A stretch of DNA of 64,000 bases from Incurvaria masculella (taxonomy: Eukaryota; Arthropoda; Insecta; Lepidoptera; Incurvariidae), in contig OX335647.2 of assembly GCA_946894095.1 (NCBI GenBank), forward strand, positions 18,804,001 through 18,868,000. The letters run 5' to 3'. A program made the position numbers and the translations under genes. The notes under the pieces were generated by a model. The model ran no database searches, was not told where the DNA came from, and saw nothing but the letters and a program-made list of their open reading frames with translations. Below are positions 47,996-58,114 of this stretch, in pieces; the first letter of the stretch is position 1, and each line of letters starts with the position of its first letter.

Positions 47996-48185
47996 TATGC
48001 GCCATCGCAGGACCTTTTTTTATTGCACGGTGATATTGGACTGGATGGAAAACATGAATAATTTACCCTGCCGCTTAAATGCAAATAACCCACCACCACA
48101 ACATTTATAATCAAATCTCTTGCTATTGAAGAACAATAATGTATTTTCAAAACAACTTGAAAAGTGGTTCATATATTTATTACAG

Positions 48186-48293
48186 ATTATTCAGTAAATG
48201 CTATGCCCAACCATCGTTTCTCGGGCAATCTGACAGAAGACCTATATGCTGAAGTGCTCCCAAGAAGAGGAGGGAGAACGATTATTATTAGAG
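48186..48293 (+). CDS. Exon 2A: fast-evolving ectodomain exon
   Basis: After TTTATTACAG it encodes 36 codons in phase 1: D-YSVNAMPNHRFSGNLTED, LYAEVLPRRGGRTIIIR. It ends AGAG|GTGAGA. Compared with exon 2B it differs at 22 of 108 bases, changing 15 residues, while the adjacent introns are almost identical. If the donor is not used, the frame runs on to a stop at 48,365-48,367 (GENFITHASCSNRMIC, then TTQFSLVT), making a secreted peptide. Confidence 0.6.
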
Positions 48294-48581
48294 GTGAGAA
48301 TTTTATAACACATGCTTCATGTAGCAATCGCATGATTTGCACGACACAATTTAGCTTGGTTACTTAAACGAAACAACACCACAGGAAGTACATATATATT
48401 ATTTTCCAAAGGTGAGTATTTAGGGTTCCCAGTGGCTATATGACACATAGTTTACAGTGACAAGCAGTGACATCGTGAACTATGTGGAGTGTCCACGCAG
48501 CTGTTGCTTGATTTGAACTCGTCTTGTAATACATAGTTACAAAAACATATATATTATTAGAGGCTAAATAAAACATTTAAT

Positions 48582-48627
48582 ATGTTGCTCTGCAAGGTGG
48601 CTAATTTATTCATTCTTGTGTGGCTTG
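48582..48627 (+). CDS. Gene 1 exon 1B: signal peptide
   Basis: MLLCKVANLFILVWL, then a phase-1 donor CTTG|GTAAGT. Start chosen as the only ATG that opens a hydrophobic leader. Confidence 0.6.
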
Positions 48628-51600
48628 GTAAGTAAAGTATTTTTTACGATTCCCTAGGTAAGATCAGTAACCCTTCCAATATCACTATAAGTTCTGTGGG
48701 TTCGTCTGTGAAAGTCTTCTTACTGAGTTACAGAGAGATTTCATTCTTATAGATATACATGTAAATTTTCATTAAGAATGTGGCTTAATAAACGGTTCGG
48801 ATGAATGGTTAGGAACTCATGTGAAACTTATTGGATACTTTTATTACGTACTTGGTTAGTACAGTTATTTAAGTTTGAACGGTTCGTAGCCTAAGCGAAG
48901 ACTTGCCTTGCATACCAGAGGTCTGGGTTCAAACCTCCGCCCCGTTCGTGAATCACTTTTTTCTCTTTCTGAGTTGGATAAGTGCATTTCGTCACGAATG
49001 CGAGCTTCTTCATGGTTCGGAGTCCATGTAAAACTGTGGGTCCCCTTCCCCTACTAATTGGTAGGTTTAAATCTGCCCGGGTTGGTACCCGGGCAGATTC
49101 GCATCTGATGAAAAGATGGATTAAATTGTCCGTGTTTTCCATCCAGTTATATGTAGCTGTGCAAAATAGGAAGGTCCTGGCATTGCCCCAAGTTCCCATG
49201 AGATGTGTTGGGCTAATGCCATGACAGTAGGTGTGGTGTTAACTATATCCAGTTGCATTTTCTGTAATGGAAATTATCTTGGATGGCTAATATCACATCT
49301 AATGTCGTGATATTAGCCTAACACACCGGTACTACGTACAATGCGATTCAAATAAGAATAGGATAAGATCACCGCCATTTTGAATGTCATACTGCTAAAA
49401 CACTCACTTCACTTCACAAACTTCAGTACTTTGCCGCGTACTTTACTTCGCGAATTCGAGTGAAGTTAGTCACGAGCCCCGTCCTATTCTTATTTGAATC
49501 GTATTGTATGCGCCATCGCAGGACCTTTTTTTATTGCACGGTGATATTGGACTGGATGGAAGACAAGAATCATTTACCCTGCCGATTTAATGCAAATAAC
49601 CCACCACCACAACATTTATAATCAAATCTCTTGCTATTGAAGAACAATAATGTATTTTCAAAACAACTTGAAAAGTGGTTCATATATTTATTACAGAATT
49701 TCCAATAAATACTATGCCCATCAATCTTTTCTCGGGCGCACTGACTGAAGACCTATATGCTGAAGTGTTCTCAGTTGCAGGAGGGAGAATTATTATTATT
49801 AAAGGTGAGAATTTTATAACACATGCTTCATGTAGCAATGGCATGATTTGCAGGAGACGATTTAGCTTGGTTACTTAAACGAAAGAACACCACAGGAAGT
49901 ACATATATATTATTTTCCAAAGGTGAGTATTTAGGGTTCCAAGTGGCTATATGTTAATAAATAGCGTAAGATGAGATTTTACCGTGTGTTATGAGATATC
50001 ATTTAAGCAGGTTGTTTTAGTGTAATGGTTTATTTTGTTTTTGTTTTTTTTTTATGTAACCGGACACGGATGGCTAATACCGAACTGAAAGATATTAGCC
50101 TAGCACACCACATGGGAACTTGGTACCATGCCAGGACTTTCCTTATATTGCTCGGCTACATTGAACTTGATGGAAAACATGGTCAATTTTCAGTGCCGCT
50201 TCCACCATCGTTCATTCAGTGCGATGGTACCAACCCGGGCGGGATTAACCCTACCACCTAGTAAGTAAGGAAGTAACAACCTACATTTTTACGTGGAATC
50301 CGAACCACGGCCAGCCTTAACGGTTGAAAATGGTCACCCATCCAGAGCCTAACTGCGCTCAGAGGTGCTTCCCCAGCTAGTTACGGAATTACTATTTTAC
50401 ATTATTGTGTGGTTAATGCTTCAGATGGGAGTCTAACCGAAAATGTTTCGGCCCTATTTCAAATTCTAAAAACACTGCAGTCAGGCGCCACTGTCCAAAA
50501 GTCGCGCGAGTGGTGGCGCGGGCAGCATGTGTTCCCCGAAATTAAAGTATTTTTTTAAATATAATAATAAGAATATTTTCAATATAATAATTAAAGTATT
50601 TTTTCGCAATATTTTTTATGAGACATCAATTAAATTAAAATTTTGGAGGATAAAGCATTTATTGAAGATATTTGTAACCTAAAAAAATGGTGCTTAGCAT
50701 CCATGTTAATAAGGATAATCTATTAAAAAAAAACTTTTCCCAACTAAACATTGAAAAAACACTTTGAAAATAACAGATATTCAGAGTAACTGAAAACAAC
50801 AAAGACATGACGATTCAGGAGGTACACTGAGAGACGGACGGACCGATGAACGAACGGACGCACGGACGGACGGACGGCAGGACAGCGGAGGCTTCGTAAT
50901 GGAACCCTTAAAACTAGAACTTCAATCAGTTATCAATAGTTGCAGAATTTAAATTCTGCAACCATTGATGCTTGATTTAAGTTTTACCTTTCTCTGATTT
51001 CCTCGGATTTATTAAGTGCGTCATTGAATATTAACAATAAGTCATGTTCAATTCCACGGACTATAATTATACGGGGTGTCGCCAGTTATAAAATGGTTAT
51101 TGAGATTGAAAAAACCAAAAAAGTTTTATTCTTTTTTTTCTGAATATTCTCTAAATCAAAGTTAGACTTTCCGTGCATGGTAATTACTGTAATAGTAATT
51201 AAATACTGTTAAAAGAATCGAATGTTCTCTAAGAACGTGGGAATGTTCAATGAACTGGACATGGATGGCTAATATCACACCTACTGTCAAAACATTAGCC
51301 TGAAACGCCAAATTGTATCTAGGTGCCATGCCAAGACATTCCTAATACATGACTACAACATAACGTCGAATTACACTCGATGAAAAAAAAATCTCAGTAA
51401 CTAGACATTTTAGAGAAAATAATAATCTGGGATCAACGTGAGGATAACGCTGGCAAAATAAATTTACGGCCTGTATGGTAAATGATATCTCTCTAATATA
51501 AAAATTCTACAACCAATCCAATTCAATTCCAGAACGAATATTAACGGAAACGGCAGCCTACACACAGCAGGCCCCGAATTTGAGAACAGTTGGGACTTCG

Positions 51601-54600
51601 ATTGCCACTACCATACTACCTTCCTCGCTGCATAAAATACACGAGCCAGAGTTAGATAATGGACTCTATTCTACGGTGGTGGCACTCTCAACATGTTTGA
51701 CTTTAACAATACTGGTCATTGCTGGCATGGGAGTATGGATTTGTGTTTTAAAAAATGGTTTGTAAAACAATGCGGCGGCTTTGGTTATACATTAACTAGG
51801 TTCAGTGATCAATTATATATATATATATATAAGTTGCGTTCGAATTGAATAACAAAATGATACTTTTGAGATTTGTGTGAACGTGTTTGAAAAGCCGTAA
51901 CATTTTTCAAACATGATTAACAATACAAAAGAAAAAAACGCCAATATCATAAAACTCTATAATTATAAAAGAAAGAAGAAAAAAAGAATTATGGAAAATT
52001 TGTTATTTTTTTAACAATAAGAGCAATAACTTTTTTAATTATTAAATTTAAATTTATAAAAATATTGCAAAATCTGCGTAAAATATTCTTTCGGATACAG
52101 CAGTCATGATCACGTTATTGCACTGAGCCAGGCGTTCCAAAAATTATGCTATAGTTTTCCTCATAATCGCAAAGAAATCATCAACCCTGTTCTCGGCGAA
52201 TAAATGTGATAAATGTGACATTTTTTCATGTTAGGAATCAAGTATAAAAAAACTCAAATAAGTATCGCTTGTTACCACTTAACTTTTGACCATTCATGCA
52301 TCATTGTAAGCCTAATGTTGTTTTTGTTTTTCTTTCACTTAATTTAACTTAATTTATTTTCTTTATTGCTGCTGTCCACTCACTCAAATGCTACAGATCT
52401 GTCGTTTATTGTTACTTCTTTATTGTAATATTATTAATTTTAATTTTCTTTGCTATTTTTATATTGATATATTTGTTTTGTGTATTTTGTTAATTCTAAA
52501 TACTGCTAGCACATGCTGTGCTTATTACTTGTGGGATGTTTCATAAGCTATTGTTACTATACGTGTTGTTGTTTTTAATGTGATTCAATCCTGTATGTAA
52601 GCCAATAAATAAATAAATAAATAAATTAATGAGCACGGCTACATTGAACTGGATGGAAAACACGGACAATTTTTCATTGCCGCTTCAATCATTGTTTAAT
52701 CCAATGCGGTGGTACCGGGCGGGCCTACCACCTAGTAGAAAAGGGAACCTCCAGTTTTACATGCGTTCCGAACCATGGAACAGCTCGCATTCGTAACGAA
52801 ATGCGCTTATCCAATTCGGAGAGAGAAAGAATATGGTGCATGACCGGGCGAGGATTTGAACCCAGACCTCTCGGATGAAAGGCAAATCCTCTAGCCCTTA
52901 GACCACGAGCTCTTAAAAACAGATTGAATGGAAAGATTGAATGGAGATTTATTGACTCAGTGGACATTGCGCAGGTTATCAACTTATCAATTATATGAAA
53001 GATGGCCTTTTATTTGTGTAATTATTAACACAACACATGAAAAAGATGGCCTTTTAAATGTGTAATTATTAACACAACAAATGGGAACCTGGTGCCATGG
53101 CAGGAGCTTCCTTATATTGCTTATATTCCTTATGTTTCCATGCGGTACTATTACAGCATAATTATTTCGCTTCCTCTGCAGATATTTCATGCATGCTTAT
53201 TGGGTGCACTCTCATACGTTAAAGTTATCATAGAGCATCTACAGTTAAATAGGTAACGATCTAATAAGTATTAATAAAACCACGAAGCCACTTTCAGCTG
53301 ATCTACGCTGGTGACAACCAAACATTTTGTTCAGCGTTATGTCGGATGTCACCCCGTTAGTGCGATCGTAATTAAATTGTTTGTTAACCTAACTCAATAC
53401 TTTTTTTTGTATTAAGGCACCGCAGCGAATACTAAGGGATGGAACACTGGAAATAATACGGGAAATAGCACAATTGATGATGCCAATGGTGGGTCTTTCA
53501 ACATATTTAGTTAAGTTATTTTATCAAATATTGTTACTTGATTGATACATTGAGTCTTCAAGCGTAATTTGAACAAGGTCACCGATACTCCGCAATTCCG
53601 CTGGCTTGGTGCTTAGCGTGGTTTCGCGAGGCAAGGTTATTTCGTCGTTTTCAGAGAACCTTTTGTCCTCAGAACAGCCACTAAGTATGCTTAATTTGTG
53701 TATGATCATTTTCAAACTATGCCATTTAACATTTCCGTGCCATGGTCAGCAAAATGTTGGGTTCGAATTAGATAAGAACGTTAGTATGTCTTAAATCCAT
53801 TCAAATATAAAATGTGATAAAATTTATTTTTTAACAACATGATTAAAGCTTTAAAATAAATAGAAATTGTGTGTGGTTTGTCAATGACTTTCATAGCTGT
53901 GAAAGAATTATAGCATCAATAAGCCTCCATGCCATAAACGAATTAAAAAAATATAACATTAAATTTCTCGTAAAACATTTTATTCATCAAAATGGATGGA
54001 GGTGAAGACCTCCATTTCAAAAGATAGTCTTGCCTATTGTTGACTGGATTTTGATGTAAATGTCTAAAATTCTAGATATTGACACTAAAACGATGAATCC
54101 AGAAGAAGTTATTTCCGCTACGCACACGATTAAAGACTGTGCAAATCCTCCTAACGGTGAGTAACCAATTAATTTTAATTATGTGTTCTTGATACTTTGT
54201 AATGTCTTAATAGTTACGTGCTTATTAATAGGTAGTTTTCACATTAATTTGAGGTTAAATAGTGAAACTCGAAAGATAAGCATCGTAATCAAATTTGGAG
54301 TCAAACCAGAAAAAAAATTTGGCCTCCGGGTTAAAAGCTGCAACCTTTTTTTTATGTTACAATAACAAACTGACCGTTCGATAATCACATGGGAACTAGC
54401 TGCCATGCCAAGATCTTTTTTTATATTGCTCGGCTACATTGAACTGGATGGAAAACACAGACAATTTTCATTGCCGCTTCGACTATCTTTCGTTCAATGC
54501 GAGGGTACCAACCCGCGCGTGATTAACCCTACCTCCTAGTAAGTAAGGAAGGAGACCTAAAGTTTAACGTGAAATTTCAACTACGGTCAGCTTTAACCTA

Positions 54601-56156
54601 TCTACCATACCTATATATATATCTAACATACCTAACCATCTAGAACCTAACCGCGCTCAGAGGTGCTTCGCCAGGAACACACAGCTGCTCATCCCGTTCT
54701 CCAACTTAAATCTGGGTGTTCTCTATTGTTCAAATATATTTCTTGACGTAATAGTCTAAATGGTCCAGTTAGTTGCAGCAGCGGGAAAGTATTCAGGAAG
54801 TTATTTTTCATACTTTTTTTTTATTTTATTTTGAATTTTTGGCTTCCATGTAGATTTGTTTGATTTGATTGTGCTTAACCTAAAAATACAATGTACAAAG
54901 AATTGTTGTAATATTAATGAGAAAATGTTTAATTATAATGTTCATTTTATACACGGCTAAAAATAAAACACACGCGCAGCATATAACATAATGGTCGTTG
55001 ATTTTAAGCTTAGCCCATTTAATTTAACTATCAGTGACTATAATATAGAAAGTAAAATGAAATATATGAAAATAAAAATATTAATTTTATAATAATTAAA
55101 TAAAATAAAAAATAATAAAATAATCTATAACAAATTAATGTTTAAAAATATTAATTTGCCCTGTATGTATAATATTATTTTATTTCCAACAGGTTACGTG
55201 TCCATGCTGCCGACGGAGAATGGTCTCATTCCAATATATGATCAAATACGCTCTGCAATGTTTTCCAAATTAGCTAATAGAGGTTTGCAAATAATCCCGT
55301 AAAAATAATCTCAGACAACTGATCTGATAAATCAACTTATTTATTATTACAGACATCCATTTATTAACACGCTAAATATATATAGTATTTTTCACGTTTC
55401 AATGATTTAGGTGTCTTAATCATTATTATATGGTTATTTAATTTTACTGTTTTAGCTTAAAAAAAAAATTACTTGGCTTTTTCCAGGTTATGTGATATTT
55501 TCCTCAAAATTATACATTTAACAATTTCCGATTGCAAAATGTAAAAAATCGTTTTTATAAACTGAATCCAATTCTCAAGCGACTGTTTTTATTTTACTGT
55601 ATATCTGGCAGAAATACTATGAAAGCAATATTAATATTACTTTAATCGTAAAATTATATTTTACTTGAATATTTCAATATTACTAGCAATATTTTGATTT
55701 CCTTAGACTTTCAGTGGACATTCGCTTAGGTTAGGATTGGTAGGATTAGGAGAGATGTTAAAGATTAACTAAAATATAATTTTGCTCACTAAGCAAGTAC
55801 GTCCCTTTTAGATGAATGTGATATAAATGATACATGTGATAGAATGAACCGTGAACCAAGGATACATTTATTCAATAATTTAATACATCCTTGCTTCCAA
55901 AGATTCGATATAGATCGCAGTTTCCTTCAAGTTTGATTCTGCATAAAAATGTTTAGTTAGGTTAGTTTATGGTAACATCAGTAAACATATAATGATACGG
56001 CTTCGCCAATGTTACTGCAATATATAGGTATGTAAACTACTATATGTTTAACATATTGAAATTTTTAAATAACATATTTGCATATGTTTTAAAATTATTA
56101 TTTGTTTTCTAGGTGGTATGCCACAAGACTCACAGTACGAGACTATGGCTCAATAA
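48582..56156 (+). CDS. Receptor-like gene 1: type I membrane protein with tyrosine tail
   Basis: Seven exons are inferred, all joined in phase 1 at GT/AG sites: 48,582-48,627, 49,697-49,804, 51,533-51,757, 53,417-53,488, 54,076-54,156, 55,193-55,282 and 56,113-56,156. They sum to 666 bases, or 221 residues. Order: signal peptide (1-15), short ectodomain (16-51), Thr-rich stalk (52-95), one membrane helix (about 96-123, STCLTLTILVIAGMGVWICV), an Asn/Thr-rich linker, then tail motifs YVSM (179-182), YDQI (193-196) and YETM (216-219). YxxM is the known binding site for the PI3K p85 SH2 domain, and YVSM-x10-YDQI is ITAM-like in spacing. A related tail occurs in gene 2. No lectin domain is seen here, so it may have been lost or never present. 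I do not recognise the family; a surface receptor is an inference. AATAAA follows at 56,166. Confidence 0.55.
48874..49260 (+). repeat. SINE, tRNA-head type (copy B intron)
   Basis: Counterpart of 47,374-47,748. A small palindromic rearrangement (CCCGGGTTGGTACCCGGG, about 49,076-49,093) is unique to this copy. Confidence 0.85.
49339..49506. mobile_element. 168-bp MITE with TA duplication (copy B)
   Basis: Same element as 47,828-47,995, same length, inside the same minus-strand SINE piece. One terminal base differs (CGTATTG for CGCATTG). Confidence 0.88.
49697..49804 (+). CDS. Gene 1 exon 2B: fast-evolving ectodomain exon
   Basis: Encodes E-FPINTMPINLFSGALTED, LYAEVFSVAGGRIIIIK between TTTATTACAG and AAAG|GTGAGA. 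The central TEDLYAEV is identical to exon 2A while both flanks have changed. The read-through frame ends at 49,876-49,878 with CSNGMICRRRFSLVT, more basic than in copy A. Confidence 0.6.
50044..50376 (-). repeat. SINE, 5S-head type
   Basis: On the minus strand the 5S-like head is degraded (CTCTGAGCGCAGTTAGGCTC, GGATGGGTGACC). The body and tail are clear: CTACCACCTAGTAAGTAAGG, CATGCCAGGACTTTCC and ATGTAACCGGACACGGATGG on the plus strand. Confidence 0.85.
51255..51350 (-). repeat. SINE tail fragment
   Basis: GGACATGGATGGCTAATATC, ACACCTACTGTC and TAGGTGCCATGCCAAGACAT match the minus-strand SINE 3' region. Confidence 0.75.
51533..51757 (+). CDS. Gene 1 exon 3: stalk and membrane helix
   Basis: Acceptor ATTCAATTCCAG, donor AATG|GTTTGT, phase 1 to phase 1, 75 codons. 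It encodes a Thr/Ser-rich stalk (ETAAYTQQAPN, TSIATTILPSS) and a membrane helix of about 28 residues. The frame has a stop just past the donor, giving a possible tail-less form if unspliced. It is homologous to the gene 2 exon at 60,031 (DN...L.TCL.I..L.IA). Confidence 0.65.
52290..52627 (+). repeat. LINE 3' UTR with AATA tail
   Basis: A T-rich segment ending TGTAAGCCAATAAATAAATA and more AATA units. The form is typical of a 5'-truncated LINE. No coding part remains. Confidence 0.5.
52630..52914 (-). repeat. SINE, tRNA-head type, 3'-truncated
   Basis: On the minus strand it starts GAGCTCGTGGTCTAAGGGCT (A box) and GGTCTGGGTTCAAATCC (B box), then the body to GAACTGGATGG / CCGTGCTC (minus/plus mix of the shared region). 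The tail is missing next to the AATA tract. Confidence 0.85.
52994..53085 (+). repeat. Short tandem duplication, about 43 bp
   Basis: ATGAAAGATGGCCTTTTATT and GTGTAATTATTAACACAACA are repeated with small changes. A SINE scrap (GGGAACCTGGTGCCATGGCA) follows. Confidence 0.75.
53417..53488 (+). CDS. Gene 1 exon 4: Asn/Thr/Gly-rich cassette
   Basis: TGTATTAAG acceptor, AATG|GTGGGT donor; encodes GTAANTKGWNTGNNTGNSTI, DDAN. Its 24 codons keep phase 1. Low-complexity linker with several N-x-T/S sites, although it would be cytoplasmic in the spliced model. Confidence 0.5.
53524..53760 (-). pseudogene. Possible decayed coding fragment in gene 1 intron
   Basis: The minus-strand frame KMIIHKLSILSGCSEDKRFS, then ENDEITLPRETTLSTKPAEL, has coding-like composition. 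It could be a transposon remnant. I do not recognise the family. Confidence 0.25.
54076..54156 (+). CDS. Gene 1 exon 5: linker cassette
   Basis: AAAATTCTAG acceptor, AACG|GTGAGT donor. Encodes DIDTKTMNPEEVISATHTIK, DCANPPN, 27 codons in phase 1. One Cys; no domain recognised. Confidence 0.5.
54384..54676 (-). repeat. SINE, 5S-head type, diverged
   Basis: CACATGGGAACTAGCTGCCA, CATTGAACTGGATGGAAAAC, CCTACCTCCTAGTAAGTAAG on the plus strand. The head is interrupted by a TATATATATCTAAC stretch. Confidence 0.82.
55193..55282 (+). CDS. Gene 1 exon 6: tyrosine-motif tail exon
   Basis: TTTCCAACAG acceptor, AGAG|GTTTGC donor, 90 bp. Encodes GYVSMLPTENGLIPIYDQIR, SAMFSKLANR. The gene 2 counterpart (62,191-62,280) is also exactly 90 bp and shares GY.SM.PT.NG.IPIYD..RS.M. 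Conservation of both Tyr motifs between otherwise diverged genes argues for function. Confidence 0.7.
56113..56156 (+). CDS. Gene 1 exon 7: C-terminus
   Basis: TTGTTTTCTAG acceptor; encodes GGMPQDSQYETMAQ and stop. SQY plus an acidic/YxxM context parallels SQYVDV in gene 2. AATAAA at 56,166-56,171 could be the polyadenylation signal. Confidence 0.6.
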
Positions 56157-56159
56157 ACT

Positions 56160-57390
56160 CAACATAATAAACCTTACCAAGATCCTGATGAAGTCAACTG
56201 AAAAGTTAATGCACTCAAAAAGTACCGATAAAATAATGGATATAAATATAGACGAAAAATATGTAAAAATACCTTGGTACGAAAAATTAAACATTATTAA
56301 TAAAAATCAGAAGAGTTTTTTATTTCACAGGGGCATTGAAACATTGTCCACTAGAGAAACAAGTAAGTGATTTTCTTTTTAAAAAAAAATGTTAATCACC
56401 CAGCTTTTACCATTTAAGTTTTTTAATTACATAAATTATTGGAGAATGCTCAAAGTGGTACACATTTAAAAAAGAAAATTACAAAAGTTTTCGTGAAATG
56501 TTGGATCAAATCGATTAGTCAAGCATCCTTAAATCTGGCAAAGTCGATGAGGCAGTGAAGTAATTTATTCAACGACAAATTTGTGAGTTTAAACAATTTT
56601 ATACAATTGAAATCCAAATTGATTAGTGAATATCCCATTTGATAAACTCCGGATTTAATTAATATAACATAAATAACCACGATCACATTCCAGATATAAA
56701 AAAACAAAGACCCACGAGATTACGACGAGTTTGATTTACGAAGAAACAGACAGCATAAGAATCAACAAGACTATTATAAGAAATGCTTTTGTAAAATTCA
56801 AAGTTCAATCAATTTTGAAGCACATCTAACTCACAGTCATTAACGGTTAGTGAAGAAAATATTTCTGGAGCTAAAACTATTTGTAACAGAGCACCTTTTT
56901 TCAAAATGTTTTCAGACTCAGGGTACAAGTTACAATATAAATTGGCTGAAATGAAGTCATTAATATACTTAAAAAATATAAAAATAAAGAACCAGTCAGT
57001 GACATTATGTCACCGAAATTTATTAGACAATGTGCTGACTCACTTACCATACCAATTATTATAATTTTTTCACGATGGATTCATGATTGTTAATTCATGG
57101 ATAATCAGAAAAAAACACTTGTAATTCCAATCCATAAAAAGGCTCGAAAATAAAAATTAATAACAATACTAGCATCTAAATTCTCAGTATATTTGGAAAA
57201 TTATAAACAAAAAGTTTATCTGCTCTATTAAGAATAAAAAAAGGAATTACCGTTAATCAGGGGAGGTCAACAATAACTAATCTCACGCCAATCACTGGTT
57301 ATATTAAAGTAGATGGAAAGTGGTTGTTGGGTTGATGTGATCTCTACGGACTTTTGAGCGCGTTGATCACTTAATCCTGATTAAAAAAAT
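56160..57390 (+). pseudogene. Decayed LINE ORF2 linker and reverse transcriptase N-terminus
   Basis: The frame KYVKIPWYEKLNIINKNQKS (56,258-56,317) resembles the endonuclease-RT linker of LINE ORF2. At 56,950-57,240 FIRQCADSLTIPIIIIFSRW, then KKTLVIPIHKKARK, is an RT fingers region. Stops and frame changes are frequent. Confidence 0.6.
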
Positions 57391-57639
57391 AAACAATAGA
57401 ATAAAAAATAAATATTAGTGCATTGTATCATATATATTAGTATATTAATTATATGTATAATGTGCATATATTATGGTATTTTTTTTTAAAACACATTACA
57501 AATACATACATTTCACATAACAGAAAACCAAGGCGTAGAAATGTAGCAAACTTAATTACAATATGAAAAAAAGAAAAAAAAACAGACATTTAATTAACTA
57601 AGGATGAGTTAACTTTCAAATAGCCTTCCAAAAATGTCG

Positions 57640-57890
57640 TGCACACTCTCTCAAACGTGTGTGAGTGAGCGGGTGTATGATGCTACTACACACTTTTCAG
57701 GATTAAATGCTAGTTTGTTTTTGATGCTCCACTGATACACTACATCAAGAGTACGTTAAATAACCTCGCAATCAGTTTCATCCTTAATACGTAAGAATAG
57801 CTTCAAATCATCAGCAGATAGAAGACAGGACACCAAGCGTGTCAACCCTACAATGTCATCAATCATTATATTAAAGAGGAGACTATATGT
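57640..57890 (-). pseudogene. Decayed LINE reverse transcriptase fragment (reverse)
   Basis: On the minus strand: LLFNIMIDDIVGLTRL, then SADDLKLFLRIKDETDCEVI and WSIKNKLAFNPEKC, the catalytic ADD box and thumb of a LINE RT. One in-frame stop. Confidence 0.72.
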
Positions 57891-57989
57891 ATGTATATGG
57901 AGTTTGTTTTTCTTTTCAAATTCTGGTGTGTCACCTACCTACAGATATTTCTATTGCCTTTCCTCATCACCCCAAGGGTTGACTTGAAG

Positions 57990-58108
57990 AAATCACTCTT
58001 AGTGATAAGTCCGCCTTTGTGCAGAATTGTTGTTTTGCTGTATGTTTTCTCTGTAATTGTATTTTTGTTTATGCACAATAAAGAATTTATTCATTTATTC
58101 ATTCAACA
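57990..58108 (+). repeat. LINE 3' end with ATTC tail
   Basis: GCACAATAAAGAATTTATTC and ATTTATTCATTCAA end the segment, as in the copy at 14,402-14,427. Confidence 0.6.
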
Positions 58109-58114
58109 ATTATA

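Larger units (their letters stand above)
46944..48442 (+). repeat. 1.5-kb tandem duplication, copy A
   Basis: 1,499 bp, starting ACACATAGTTTACAGTGACA, directly adjoining copy B (48,443-49,953). Each copy carries a signal-peptide exon, an intron with a plus tRNA-head SINE, a minus SINE containing a 168-bp MITE, and a second exon. Non-coding parts differ by roughly 2-4% in the stretches I compared. Confidence 0.92.
48443..49953 (+). repeat. 1.5-kb tandem duplication, copy B
   Basis: Second unit of the duplication that starts at 46,944; it ends GTGGCTATATG. It contains exon 1B, exon 2B and the same SINE and MITE insertions, so both insertions predate the duplication. Confidence 0.92.
49954..51532 (+). 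other. Gene 1 intron 2
   Basis: It starts with AATAAATAGCG just after the duplication. It contains a minus 5S-head SINE (50,044-50,376), a (GGAC)n dispersed-repeat scrap (50,825-50,910), a SINE tail scrap (51,255-51,350) and an unexplained open frame near 50,385-50,558. Confidence 0.5.

Noticed and set aside
48891..49224. Long frames on both strands in copy B
   Set aside because: They lie entirely within the tRNA-head SINE and do not appear in frame in copy A.
55480..55530. Extra tail exon with TTTTTCCAGGTTATGTGATA
   Set aside because: The acceptor resembles those of the tail exons, but the frame meets a stop after a few codons and the Tyr motif context is absent.
56113..56370. 85-codon frame starting GTG at the last exon of gene 1, with a GTAAGT at its end
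   Set aside because: The frame compatible with the previous exon is the one ending SQYETMAQ. The longer frame has no ATG and its downstream part looks like LINE ORF2 linker sequence.
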